A stretch of DNA of 64,000 nucleotides from Kitasatospora sp. GP82 (GCF_029892105.1 NZ_JARZAJ010000001.1:124001-188000); one strand, 5' to 3'. Shown: positions 41,852-51,059, numbered from the stretch's first letter. Notes: a model not told the origin generated them from the sequence alone. Numbers and translations: made by a program.

Positions 41852-42781
41852 ATGGGTAGGTATCTGCTGCGAAGGCTCGGACAGATGATCGTCGTGCTGC
41901 TCGGCGCGACGCTGATCCTCTTCGCCTGCCTGTTCGTCATTCCCGGCGACCCGGTCGGCTCGCTGGCCGGCAGTGAGCGCTCGCGCGACCCCGCGGTGGT
42001 CGAGCAGCTGCACAAGCGCTACGGGCTCGACAAGCCGCTGATCGTCCAATACGGCACTTACGTCAACAAGTTGGTGCACGGCGACATGGGAGAGGACTAC
42101 ACCCAGCGCCGCCCGGTCGCCGAGATCCTCGGCCCCAAGCTGGTGAACACGTCCAAGCTGGCCATCGCCGCGATCGTCTTCGACGCGGTGATCGGCGCGG
42201 GGGTGGGTGCGCTCGCCGCGCTCAAGCGGTACTCGCTCTGGGACACCGTGGTCACGCTGATCACCACCATCCTGGTCGGGTTCCCGACCTTTGTGATCGG
42301 CATGCTGATGCTCAACCTCTTTGCCGTACAGCTCAAATGGGTGCCGGTCATCGGTGACCCGAGCGATCCGGTGCAGGTCGTCCTGCCCGCGATCACCCTG
42401 GCCATCATTGATGCCGCACTGGTCGCCCGCCTGATGCGCGGCACCATGCTGGAGGTGCTGCGGGCCGACTACGTGAAGACCGCCATCGCCAAGGGCGTGC
42501 CCCGGCGGCAGGTGCTGCTCAAGCACGTCATGCGCAACTCGGTCATCCCGGTGGTGACATACATCGGCATCTCGTTCGGCAGCCTGCTGGGCGGCGCGAT
42601 CATCACCGAGACCATCTTCAACTGGGACGGCATCGGCATGGCGATGTCCACCGCGATCCAGCAGCAGAACAACCCGATCGTGGTCGGGGTGGCGACCTGG
42701 GGGGTCGCCATCTTCGTGCTGCTCAACCTGGTCGTCGATCTGCTGTACGCGATGCTCGACCCCCGAATCCGGCTGAGCTGA
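41852..42781 (+). CDS. DppB/OppB-type peptide ABC permease (operon 3)
   Basis: 309 residues from ATG 41852. Starts GRYLLRRLGQMIVVLLGATL and includes the extracellular loop SLAGSERSRDPAVVEQLHKR and the coupling loop DYVKTAIAKGVPRRQVLLKH. The C-terminus DLLYAMLDPRIRLS is the family ending. Unlike operons 1 and 2 it does not overlap the next permease; there is a 10-nt gap. Confidence 0.93.
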   Translation: MGRYLLRRLGQMIVVLLGATLILFACLFVIPGDPVGSLAGSERSRDPAVVEQLHKRYGLDKPLIVQYGTYVNKLVHGDMGEDYTQRRPVAEILGPKLVNTSKLAIAAIVFDAVIGAGVGALAALKRYSLWDTVVTLITTILVGFPTFVIGMLMLNLFAVQLKWVPVIGDPSDPVQVVLPAITLAIIDAALVARLMRGTMLEVLRADYVKTAIAKGVPRRQVLLKHVMRNSVIPVVTYIGISFGSLLGGAIITETIFNWDGIGMAMSTAIQQQNNPIVVGVATWGVAIFVLLNLVVDLLYAMLDPRIRLS

Positions 42782-42791
42782 GGGCGCCGAT

Positions 42792-43736
42792 ATGACTGAC
42801 GACAAGACGACCACAACTCCCGTGTCGGGCAAGGTGGTTCCGCAGCAGCGCAAGGACCGGACCCCGGCCGCCGGCTCGGCCGAACCGGCCATCAAGGTGG
42901 TCAAGGAGTGGCAGGAGGTCTGGCACCGCTTCGCCGCCAACAAGCTCGCACTGGTGGGCCTGGTCCTGGTCGTGGGCCTGCTGCTGACCGCCGTCTTCGC
43001 TCCGCTGATCGCGCCGCACGACCCGCTGAAGCAGGACCTCATGAACACGCTCAAGCCACCGAGCGGGGAGCACCTGTTCGGCACCGACATCCTGGGCCGC
43101 GACCAGCTCTCCCGGGTGATCTACGGCTCCCGGATCGCGGTCATCGTCGGTGTGGTCTCGATCGTGCTCACGCTGCTGATCGGCGTCGTGCTCGGCGCGA
43201 TCGCCGGCTACTACGGCCGGTTCTACGACACCCTGACGATGCGCGTCGCCGATGTGTTCTTCGCCTTCCCGCTGCTGATCGGCGCGATCATCATCATCAC
43301 CGTGACCGGGCGGGGCGTCTGGCCGGTGGTGCTCTCGCTGGCGATCTTCGGCTGGGCCACCGTGGCGCGACTGCTGCGGAGCTCGGTGCTCTCGGCCCGT
43401 GAGATGGACTATGTGCACGCGGCCCGCGCGCTGGGCGCAGGCCATGCGCGGGTCATCCTGCGGCACATCCTGCCCAACTCGATCGCCCCGGTGGTCATCT
43501 ACGGGACGTTCAACGTCGGCACCGCCGTGGTCGCGGAGGCCTCGCTCTCCTACCTGGGCGTCGGCGTCAGCCCGGAAGTCCCGGAGTGGGGCAACATGCT
43601 CGCGGCCGGGCGGGGGTTCATCGGCGTGTACGACTACATGTGGACCCTTCCCTCGCTCGCGGTGGTGCTGACCTCGCTGGGCTTCATCTTCGTCGGCGAC
43701 GGCGTACGCGACGCGCTCGACCCCAAGCTGCGGTGA
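42792..43736 (+). CDS. DppC/OppC-type peptide ABC permease (operon 3)
   Basis: 314 residues from ATG 42792. Short charged N-tail, then VWHRFAANKLALVGLVLVVG as the first helix, the loop LFGTDILGRDQLSRVIYGSR, and coupling loop HAARALGAGHARVILRHILP. It belongs to the GsiD/DppC type; it is less like the operon 1 and 2 subunits than those are like each other. Confidence 0.93.
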   Translation: MTDDKTTTTPVSGKVVPQQRKDRTPAAGSAEPAIKVVKEWQEVWHRFAANKLALVGLVLVVGLLLTAVFAPLIAPHDPLKQDLMNTLKPPSGEHLFGTDILGRDQLSRVIYGSRIAVIVGVVSIVLTLLIGVVLGAIAGYYGRFYDTLTMRVADVFFAFPLLIGAIIIITVTGRGVWPVVLSLAIFGWATVARLLRSSVLSAREMDYVHAARALGAGHARVILRHILPNSIAPVVIYGTFNVGTAVVAEASLSYLGVGVSPEVPEWGNMLAAGRGFIGVYDYMWTLPSLAVVLTSLGFIFVGDGVRDALDPKLR

Positions 43737-43789
43737 GCGGCATGGAGTTGACGGACGTGACGGGACCCGGAGACGGCAGGAGCAGGGCG

Positions 43790-44818
43790 ATGGCGAAGTC
43801 GGAAGAGAGTGCGGCCGGGGCGGCTCTGTTGCAGGTCGACGATCTGCAGGTGGAGTTCGTGACCCGGGACGGCGTGGCCAGGGCGGTCAACGGCGTCAGT
43901 TACAGCGTCGGTGCGGGTGAGACGCTGGCGGTGCTGGGCGAGTCGGGCTCGGGCAAGTCCGTCACCGCCCAGGCCGTCATGGGCATCCTGGACATGCCTC
44001 CGGGCCGGATCACCGGCGGCCGGGTGCTGTACCGGGGACAGGACCTGCTCACCATGCCCGAGGAGCAGCGGCGGAGGATCCGCGGCCGGAAGATTGCGAT
44101 GATCTTCCAGGATGCGCTCTCGGCGCTCAACCCGGTCTTCTCGGTGGGCTGGCAGCTCGGTGAGGTCTTCCGGGTGCACGAGGGGATGTCGAAGAAGGAC
44201 TCGCTGCGCAGGGCCGTCGAGTTGATGGACCGGGTCCGCATCCCGGCCGCCGCCCAGCGCGTCAACGACTACCCGCACCAGTTCTCGGGCGGTATGCGTC
44301 AGCGCATCATGATCGCGATGGCGCTGGCCCTCGAACCGGATCTGATCATCGCGGACGAGCCCACCACCGCCCTGGACGTCACCGTCCAGGCCCAGGTGAT
44401 GGACCTGCTGGCGGAGCTTCAGGCCGAGTACAACATGGGCCTGATCCTGATCACCCACGACCTCGGCGTGGTCGCCGACGTCGCGGACAAGATCGCGGTG
44501 ATGTACGCGGGCCGGATCGTCGAGACCGCCCCGGTGCACGAGCTGTACGCCGGCCCGGCGCACCCGTACACCAAGGGTCTGCTCCGTTCGATCCCGCGCC
44601 TGGACCAGAAGGGCCAGGACCTGTACGCGATCAAGGGCCTGCCGCCGAGCCTGCTGCACATCCCGGACGGCTGCGCGTTCAACCCGCGTTGCGAGCGTGC
44701 CGCCGACCGGTGCCGGGCCGAACTGCCGCTGTTGCAGGCAGTGTTGGACGAGGACGGTGCTGACCTGCCCGGTCGGCGCAGCGCCTGCCACTTCTGGAAG
44801 GAGACCCTCCATGGCTGA
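43790..44818 (+). CDS. DppD-type peptide ABC ATPase (operon 3)
   Basis: 342 residues from ATG 43790, preferred because AGGAG lies 7 nt upstream; ATG 43742 would add 16 residues. Walker A GESGSGKS, signature FSGGMRQR, Walker [13 protein letters not shown]-terminal cysteine cluster ([15 protein letters not shown]). The stretch 44264-44640 is almost base-for-base identical to operon 1 31837-32213. It overlaps the DppF-type gene by 8 nt. Confidence 0.93.
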   Translation: MAKSEESAAGAALLQVDDLQVEFVTRDGVARAVNGVSYSVGAGETLAVLGESGSGKSVTAQAVMGILDMPPGRITGGRVLYRGQDLLTMPEEQRRRIRGRKIAMIFQDALSALNPVFSVGWQLGEVFRVHEGMSKKDSLRRAVELMDRVRIPAAAQRVNDYPHQFSGGMRQRIMIAMALALEPDLIIADEPTTALDVTVQAQVMDLLAELQAEYNMGLILITHDLGVVADVADKIAVMYAGRIVETAPVHELYAGPAHPYTKGLLRSIPRLDQKGQDLYAIKGLPPSLLHIPDGCAFNPRCERAADRCRAELPLLQAVLDEDGADLPGRRSACHFWKETLHG

Positions 44819-45830
44819 GCCGATCCTGGAGGTCAGGAACCTGGTCAAGTACTTCCCGCTGACCCAGGGCGTCCTCTTCAAGAGGCAGATCGGGGCCGTG
44901 CAGGCGGTCGACGGTATCTCCTTCGAGCTGCACAAGGGCGAGACCCTGGGCATCGTGGGGGAGTCGGGCTGTGGCAAGTCCACGCTGGCCAAGGTGCTGA
45001 TGAGCCTTGAGCGGGCCACCGCCGGCGAGGTGCTGTTCAAGGGCGAGGAGATCTCGCGGCTGAAGGGCGCGGCGCTGAAGGCTGTGCGGCGGAACATCCA
45101 GATGGTGTTCCAGGACCCGTACACGTCGTTGAACCCGCGTATGACGGTGGGTGACATCATCGGGGAGCCGTTCGAGATCCATCCGGAGGTGGCGCCGAAG
45201 GGCGACCGCCGCAAGGCTGTTCAGGATCTGCTGGATGTGGTGGGCCTCAATCCGGAGTACATCAACCGGTATCCGCACCAGTTCTCGGGCGGTCAGCGCC
45301 AGCGGATCGGTATCGCACGCGGGTTGGCGCTGAAGCCGGAGATCATCATCTGTGACGAGCCGGTGTCGGCGCTGGACGTCTCGGTGCAGGCGCAGGTGAT
45401 CAACCTGCTGGAGCAGCTCCAGGGCGAGTTCGACCTGTCGTACATGTTCATCGCGCACGACCTGTCGATCGTCCGGCACATCTCGGACCGGGTGGGCGTG
45501 ATGTACCTGGGCAAGATGGTGGAGATCGGCTCGGACGAGCAGATCTACGAGCACGCGACCCACCCCTACACCCAGGCGCTGCTGTCGGCGGTGCCGGTGC
45601 CGGACCCGACGGGCCGTGAGGGACGCGAGCGGATCATCCTGTCCGGGGACATCCCCTCGCCGGCCAACCCGCCGTCGGGCTGCCGCTTCCGCACCCGCTG
45701 CTGGAAGGCCGAGGAGCGCTGCTCGACCGAGCTGCCGCTGCTCGCGGTGCCCTCGCTGGAGGGCCCGGCCGCCCACGAATCCGCCTGCCACTTCGCGGCG
45801 GAGCGCGAGGTCGAGCAGAGCGCGGCGTGA
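44811..45830 (+). CDS. DppF-type peptide ABC ATPase (operon 3)
   Basis: 339 residues from ATG 44811. The ABC core is complete ([28 protein letters not shown]) with oligo_HPY C-terminus. It differs from the operon 1 protein at only about ten residues, all in the first 110 or so; beyond that the DNA is almost identical, including the 28-bp minisatellite at its end. Last gene of operon 3. Confidence 0.94.
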   Translation: MAEPILEVRNLVKYFPLTQGVLFKRQIGAVQAVDGISFELHKGETLGIVGESGCGKSTLAKVLMSLERATAGEVLFKGEEISRLKGAALKAVRRNIQMVFQDPYTSLNPRMTVGDIIGEPFEIHPEVAPKGDRRKAVQDLLDVVGLNPEYINRYPHQFSGGQRQRIGIARGLALKPEIIICDEPVSALDVSVQAQVINLLEQLQGEFDLSYMFIAHDLSIVRHISDRVGVMYLGKMVEIGSDEQIYEHATHPYTQALLSAVPVPDPTGREGRERIILSGDIPSPANPPSGCRFRTRCWKAEERCSTELPLLAVPSLEGPAAHESACHFAAEREVEQSAA

Positions 45831-45912
45831 GCGCGAGGTCGAGCAGAGCGCGGCGTGAGCGCGAGGTCGAGCAGAGCGCGGCGTGAGCGCGAGATGGCGC
45901 AGAGCGCAGCCT
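45801..45912. repeat. 28-bp minisatellite at the 3' end of operon 3
   Basis: Four units (starting 45801, 45829, 45857 and 45885), differing from the array at 33370-33481 by a single visible base in the last unit. The unit number, the variant in the fourth unit and the position relative to the stop codon are all the same, so the two arrays share recent ancestry. Confidence 0.9.
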
Positions 45913-45926
45913 GAGTAGCGACGCCG

Positions 45927-45970
45927 ACGCACCGGGCCCCGGCGGGAAATCCCGCCGGGGCCCGGTGCGT
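45927..45970. terminator. Bidirectional terminator between converging operons 3 and 4
   Basis: A perfect 20-bp stem (45927-45946 with 45951-45970) with a 4-nt loop. It lies between the end of operon 3 (plus) and the SBP of operon 4 (minus), so it can serve both. Confidence 0.85.
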
Positions 45971-45975
45971 TGGCC

Positions 45976-46010
45976 GGATCGGATCGGATCGGATCGGATC
46001 GGATCGGATC
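45976..46010. repeat. Pentanucleotide tandem repeat (GGATC)7
   Basis: Seven perfect copies of GGATC, then AGATC and AGACC. It lies between the terminator and the operon 4 SBP stop codon. Perfect short arrays of this length suggest polymerase slippage and are likely to vary between strains. Confidence 0.92.
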
Positions 46011-46030
46011 AGATCAGACCTGAGCTGTCA

Positions 46031-47731
46031 TCACTTGGTGAGGCCGATGTTCTCGTAGATCGGGTCCGAGAGACCCGCGGAGCCGAGGTTGGCAACGGCC
46101 TTCTTCACACCGTAGATGGCCGGACGCTGGTACAGCGTGATCAGACCGGCGACCTTCCACTCCTCGGCGTCCGCCTTGTCGAGGCCGGCGAGCTCGCCTT
46201 CGGCGTTGGGCGCCGCAACGGCCTCGTCCAGCGCCTTGTCCAGCGCGTCGCTACCGACCTGGCTGTAGTTGGAGCCGCCGTTCTGCTTGTACTGCGGCAT
46301 CATCGAGCTGGCGGCGAACGGGTTGCCGAGCAGCGAGTAGATGGTCATGTCGAAGTCGTACTTGTAGACGTACTTGTCGAAGAACTCGTTCGACGGAGCG
46401 GTGAAGATGGTCAGCTTGATGCCGACCTGCTGCAGCATCTGGGTCAGCATCGAACCCTCGCTGGTGGCGATGGTGACGCCGGCCGGGATGACGAGCTTGA
46501 GCGCGAGCTCCTTGCCGTCCTTCTTCCGGACGTCGCCGTCCATCTTCCAGCCGGCCGCGTCCAGCGTCTTCTTGGCCGCCTCGGGGTCGAACTTGCTCAG
46601 ACCGCCCGAGTTGTCCTTGTAGCCGTTCTGGGTCGGCACCAGGAAGTGGTTGTTCATCGCCGCGGGCGGCCAGCCCAGGCCGTTCAGGTCGGACTTGGCG
46701 ATGGTGTCCCGGTCGACCGCCTGGAAGATGGCCTGACGCACCGTCGGGTCGGTCAGCATCGGGCTCTTGCCGTTGAGCATGATGTGGCGGAAGTCGGGGC
46801 CACCCGCGATCCGGGCCTCGCCGTCGGCGGTGGACTGGATCTGCTTCAGGCCGGCGGCGTCCGGGCCGTTGTTGAAGAAGTCGATCTCGCCGTTGGCGAA
46901 GGCCTGCGGCATGGTGTTGGTGTCCATCGCCTTGAAGACGATCTTGTCCAGCAGCGGCTTGTCACCCGTGTAGGTGGGGTCGGCCACCACGGTGACGGTC
47001 TTCGCGGTCTGGTCGATCTTGTCCAGCTTGAACGGGCCGGAGGTGACCGGGATCTTGTCCACGTACGCGGTGTTGAAGACGTCCGGGGTGGCGACGTACT
47101 TCGCCGGGAACAGCGGCGCGTTGGCGACGGAGTTGAACATCCCCTTCCAGTCCGAGTACGGCGCCTTGAAGGTCATGATGGCCTGGTAGTCGTCAGCACC
47201 CTTGACGACGCTCTCGACCTGGTCGAAACCGGCGGTCGAGGAGACCTTGAAGTCCTTGTTGCTGCCGTTCTGGGCCTGCCAGTTCGCCTGGATGTCCTGC
47301 CAGGTGATCGGGGCGCCGTCGGACCACTTGGCCTTCGGGTTGAGGGTCCAGGTGACGACCTGCTTGCCGTCCTTCATCGCGGACGTGGCGTCCAGCAGGT
47401 ACGCCTTGTTCGGGGTCTGGGTGCCACCGGCGTCCGAGCGCCAGAAGGTCGGCATGAGCGCCTTGGCGACGTCGATGGTGGAGGCCTCGTTGCCGTCCGC
47501 CTCCAGCGGGTTCCACTGGCTGGACATCTGGTCGATGGCCCAGTTGACGGTGCCGCCCTGCTTCAGCGCGGCACGGTCCTTGGCGTTCATGGCCACCTGG
47601 GTCGGCTTCGGCGCATCGGACACGGCCGGGGCGGCGGAGCTGTCGCTCTTGCTGCTGGAACAGGCGGACAGCGACAGCGAGGCGGCAGCGATGGTGGCGA
47701 CCAGCGCGACCGGGATCCGGTTGTGCTTCAA
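46031..47731 (-). CDS. Oligopeptide ABC transporter solute-binding lipoprotein (operon 4)
   Basis: 566 residues from ATG 47731. Lipobox LSAC (Cys24) then a Ser/Lys/Asp tether. SBP family 5: GGTVNWAIDQMSSQWNPLEA, TWTLNPKAKWSDGAPITWQD, and IFQAVDRDTIAKSDLNGLGW. It is last in its operon, 134 nt after the fused ATPase gene, opposite to operons 1-3 where the SBP is first. It is the most similar of the set to the orphan SBP at 23087 in the KAKWSDG / KAVWSDG region. Peptide binding is inferred. Confidence 0.92.
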   Translation of the reverse strand: MKHNRIPVALVATIAAASLSLSACSSSKSDSSAAPAVSDAPKPTQVAMNAKDRAALKQGGTVNWAIDQMSSQWNPLEADGNEASTIDVAKALMPTFWRSDAGGTQTPNKAYLLDATSAMKDGKQVVTWTLNPKAKWSDGAPITWQDIQANWQAQNGSNKDFKVSSTAGFDQVESVVKGADDYQAIMTFKAPYSDWKGMFNSVANAPLFPAKYVATPDVFNTAYVDKIPVTSGPFKLDKIDQTAKTVTVVADPTYTGDKPLLDKIVFKAMDTNTMPQAFANGEIDFFNNGPDAAGLKQIQSTADGEARIAGGPDFRHIMLNGKSPMLTDPTVRQAIFQAVDRDTIAKSDLNGLGWPPAAMNNHFLVPTQNGYKDNSGGLSKFDPEAAKKTLDAAGWKMDGDVRKKDGKELALKLVIPAGVTIATSEGSMLTQMLQQVGIKLTIFTAPSNEFFDKYVYKYDFDMTIYSLLGNPFAASSMMPQYKQNGGSNYSQVGSDALDKALDEAVAAPNAEGELAGLDKADAEEWKVAGLITLYQRPAIYGVKKAVANLGSAGLSDPIYENIGLTK

Positions 47732-47865
47732 GGGGTTCCCCCTGGTGTGTACGGAACGGTGAGTGAGCCCAGCGGTGCCGCCCGCGTTGGCGGATAGTGC
47801 TGGTGGTTCGGGTGGTGCGGCGGTGCAGGTGGTGCACGGCGCCCGAAGGCGCAGCTCGGTGGGGG

Positions 47866-50016
47866 TCAGATCACTTCGAGGGCCTTGGCGAAGTGGCAGG
47901 CGGCCGAGTGGTCGTCGGCCAGCTTCGCGCTTGCGGGGTCCTCGTCGCGGCAGCGCAGCTGCTCGGCCTCGTCGAGGCTCAGGTACTTCGGGCAGCGGTT
48001 GCGGAACCGGCAGCCGCTCGGCACGTTGGCCGGGCTCGGCAGGTCACCGGTGAGCAGGATCCGCGTCCGCTCGCGCTCCCGGCGCGGGTCCGGGAGGGGA
48101 ACGGCGGAGAGCAGAGCCTGGGTGTACGGGTGGGAGGGTGCGTCGAAGATCGACTGGGTGTCGCCGACCTCGACGATCCGGCCCAGGTACATCACGGCGA
48201 TCCGGTCGGCGATGTGCCGGACCACCGAGAGGTCGTGGGCGACGAACAGGTAGCTGAGGCCGAGCCGGGTCTTGAGCTCGTCCAGCAGGTTGAGGACGCC
48301 CGCCTGGATGGAGACGTCCAGAGCGGAGACGGGCTCGTCCAGGACGACCAGCTTGGGCTCCAGAGCCAGTGCGCGGGCGATGGAGATGCGCTGACGCTGA
48401 CCGCCGGAGAACTCCTGGGGGTAGCGGTCGGCGTGGTCGGGGTTGAGGCCGACCAGTTCCAGCAGCTCCGGGACGCGGGCGGCGATCCGCTCCTTGTCCC
48501 AGCCGTGGGTCTTGAGCGGCTCGGCGAGGATGTCGCCGATCGGCATCCGGGCGTCAAGGGCCGCCATCGGGTCCTGGAAGACGATCTGCATGTCCCGGCG
48601 GAGCGTCTTGCGGTCGGCCCGGTTCATGCTCCGGGTGTCCTTGCCGAAGACCGTGACGGTACCGACCTGGCCCTTGGGCAGGTCCAGGATCTCCAGCAGG
48701 GTGGTGGTCTTGCCGCAGCCGGACTCTCCGACCAGGCCGAGTGTCTCGCCCTCGCGGATGTCCAGTGAGATGCCGTCCACCGCGCGCACCACGCCGACCT
48801 TGCGCTTGACGACGGCGCCCTTGGTGAGCGGGAAGTGCTTGGTCAGGTTGTCCAGCTCCAGGACGGTGGCGCGCTCACCACGGGGGCGCTGCTCCAGGTC
48901 GGAGGCTTCGGGAACTTCGGGCACCGGGTAGATGGCGGCCGGGTCCAGGGTGTCGCCGAGCTCGTGGCTGCGGTGGCAGGCGGTGGGGTGGGTGTTGCCC
49001 TCCTTCACCGACAGGGTGGGCTCCACCTCCCGGCAGCGGTCGATCGCGATCGGGCAACGGGCCGCGAAGGGGCAGCCCTTGGGCAGCTCGACCATGGACG
49101 GCGGGTTGCCCTCGATCGGGGTGAGCGCCCGGCGCTCGGTGTCGTCCAGGCGCGGAATCGAACCCAGCAGACCGATGGTGTACGGCATCCGGGGGGAGTA
49201 GTACACCTCGTCCACGCTGCCGGCCTCGACCGGCTTGCCCGCGTACATCACCTGGACGCGGTCGGCGAAGCCGGCGATCACGCCGAGGTCGTGAGTGATC
49301 ATCACAATGGCGGCGCCGGTGACGTCCTGGGCCTTCTTCAGGACTTCGAGGACCTGGGCCTGGATGGTCACGTCGAGCGCGGTGGTCGGCTCGTCGGCGA
49401 TGATCACCTTGGGGTCGTTGGCGATCGCCATGGCGATCATCGCGCGCTGACGCATGCCGCCGGAGAACTCGTGCGGGAAGTTGTCCACCCGGCGCTTGGG
49501 GTCCGGGATGCCGACCAGGTCGAGCAGCTCGATGGAGCGCTCGCGAGCCTGCACCTTGGTCAGGTCCTGGTGGATCTGCAGCGCCTCGACGATCTGGGTG
49601 CCGACGCTGTAGACCGGGGTGAGCGCGGACAGCGGGTCCTGGAAGACCATGCCGATGTCCTTGCCGCGGATCTTGGACATCTCGTTGTCCGAGAGGCCGA
49701 GCAGCTCACGCCCGTTGAGCTTGACCGAGCCGGTGACCGCGGCGCTTTCGGGCAGCAGGCCGAGCACGGCCATCGAGGACACGGACTTGCCGGAGCCGGA
49801 CTCGCCGACGATGCCCAGCACCTCGCCCGGGCGGACGGCGTACGAGACACCGCGCACCGCGCGCACCTGGCCGGCCTCGCTCGGGAACGCGACGTGCAGG
49901 TCGCTGACTTCGAGGACGGGCTGAGAGATGTCCAGCCGGGTGTCGGTCACCGGTCGGAGTCCTTCCTTGGTACGGGTGCTGTCCGAGGGCTGCGAGGGGT
50001 TGGTCGAGTCCGTCAT
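47866..50016 (-). CDS. Fused DppD-DppF peptide ABC ATPase (operon 4)
   Basis: 716 residues, about twice the length of a single ATPase. Two complete ABC domains: the first with Walker A GESGSGKS (about 75-82), signature FSGGMRQR and [11 protein letters not shown]; the second with [16 protein letters not shown] and [12 protein letters not shown]. Each is followed by an oligo_HPY extension with cysteines (GCPFAARCPIAIDRC, then GCRFRNRC). One polypeptide therefore supplies both ATPase subunits. It overlaps the DppC-type gene by 4 nt. Confidence 0.94.
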   Translation of the reverse strand: MTDSTNPSQPSDSTRTKEGLRPVTDTRLDISQPVLEVSDLHVAFPSEAGQVRAVRGVSYAVRPGEVLGIVGESGSGKSVSSMAVLGLLPESAAVTGSVKLNGRELLGLSDNEMSKIRGKDIGMVFQDPLSALTPVYSVGTQIVEALQIHQDLTKVQARERSIELLDLVGIPDPKRRVDNFPHEFSGGMRQRAMIAMAIANDPKVIIADEPTTALDVTIQAQVLEVLKKAQDVTGAAIVMITHDLGVIAGFADRVQVMYAGKPVEAGSVDEVYYSPRMPYTIGLLGSIPRLDDTERRALTPIEGNPPSMVELPKGCPFAARCPIAIDRCREVEPTLSVKEGNTHPTACHRSHELGDTLDPAAIYPVPEVPEASDLEQRPRGERATVLELDNLTKHFPLTKGAVVKRKVGVVRAVDGISLDIREGETLGLVGESGCGKTTTLLEILDLPKGQVGTVTVFGKDTRSMNRADRKTLRRDMQIVFQDPMAALDARMPIGDILAEPLKTHGWDKERIAARVPELLELVGLNPDHADRYPQEFSGGQRQRISIARALALEPKLVVLDEPVSALDVSIQAGVLNLLDELKTRLGLSYLFVAHDLSVVRHIADRIAVMYLGRIVEVGDTQSIFDAPSHPYTQALLSAVPLPDPRRERERTRILLTGDLPSPANVPSGCRFRNRCPKYLSLDEAEQLRCRDEDPASAKLADDHSAACHFAKALEVI

Positions 50017-51011
50017 GAGGGGCTCAGCACATCGGTGGAGGTGGTCGGACCCTGCAGCTGGTTGGACAGGTTGGTCGCGCCGGCCTTCGTCTCGCCGGTC
50101 TTGATCTTCTTGGCCTTCGCCTTGGCACCGGAGGCGTTCGGGTCGAGGGCGTCACGCAGGCCGTCACCGATGAAGGAGACCGCGACACCGATCAGCACCA
50201 GGCAGCCGGCCGGGAAGTAGAACAGCCACGGGTACGCCGGGGCGTTGGTGGTGTTGTCGGAGATGATCGTGCCGAGCGAGACGTCCGGCGCCTGGATGCC
50301 GAAGCCGAAGTAGGACAGGCCGCTCTCACCGATGACAGCCGCACCGACCTGGATCACCGTGTCGATGATCAGCAGCGAGGCCATGCTCGGCAGGATGTGC
50401 CGGAAGATGATGACCGGGCCGGAAACGCCCATGTACTTGGCGGCCTTGACGAACTCACGGTCCTTCAGGGTCAGCGTCATGCTGCGCACCACCCGGCCGG
50501 TGATCATCCAGCTGAACGCGGACAGCAGCACCACGAAGATCAGCCAGCCGGCCTTCTGGAAGGCGGGCGACATCACGGCGACGAGCAGGAAGCTCGGCAG
50601 CACCAGCAGCAGATCGACGATCCACATCAGGATGCGGTCGGCCCAGCCTCCGTAGTACGCCGCGAAGGCACCGACCGCGCCCGCGACCAGGGTGCTGATG
50701 ACGCCCACCAGCAGACCGATCACCAGGGACTTCTGCAGGCCGCGCATGGTCAGTGCGAAGAGGTCCTGGCCGCCCTGGTTGGTACCCCACCAGTGGTCGC
50801 CGCCCGGAGGGGCGTTGAACGCCATGTAGTCGTGGTACAGGTAGTCGTACTTATTCACCAGCGGGCCGATGTAGGCCATCAGGAAGAGGATGACCATAAC
50901 GGCCAGGCCCACCAGGGCCAGCCTGTTACGGGCGAACCGGCGGATGGTCAGTTTGGTGCGGCTCTGCCGCTTGGCGGTCTTCTTGGGCTGCTCGGTCGTT
51001 GCGGTGCTCAT
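50013..51011 (-). CDS. DppC-type peptide ABC permease (operon 4)
   Basis: 332 residues from ATG 51011. A Lys/Arg-rich N-terminus (KKTAKRQSRTK), OppC_N-type first helix (LALVGLAVMVILFLMAYIGP), six helices and coupling loop KAAKYMGVSGPVIIFRHILP. The C-terminal tail of about 40 residues past DALDP is longer than in the other operons and rich in Lys and Ala. It is cotranscribed with the DppB-type gene 48 nt upstream. Confidence 0.93.
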   Translation of the reverse strand: MSTATTEQPKKTAKRQSRTKLTIRRFARNRLALVGLAVMVILFLMAYIGPLVNKYDYLYHDYMAFNAPPGGDHWWGTNQGGQDLFALTMRGLQKSLVIGLLVGVISTLVAGAVGAFAAYYGGWADRILMWIVDLLLVLPSFLLVAVMSPAFQKAGWLIFVVLLSAFSWMITGRVVRSMTLTLKDREFVKAAKYMGVSGPVIIFRHILPSMASLLIIDTVIQVGAAVIGESGLSYFGFGIQAPDVSLGTIISDNTTNAPAYPWLFYFPAGCLVLIGVAVSFIGDGLRDALDPNASGAKAKAKKIKTGETKAGATNLSNQLQGPTTSTDVLSPS

Positions 51012-51059
51012 GGCTTCTTCTCCTCTGCTGAGTGCGGGACGTGATGCTCGGCCGGTGCG

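Noticed and set aside
44264..45912. Operon 3 3' part considered a misassembled copy of operon 1
   Set aside because: The copies differ at scattered bases, and the flanking sequences, terminators and upstream genes are distinct, so a real duplicate with conversion is more likely, though long reads should confirm it.
45965..47797. 610-residue plus-strand open frame beginning in the GGATC repeat
   Set aside because: Antisense to the operon 4 SBP, whose signal peptide and family motifs are clear. The frame has no ribosome site and no known domain.
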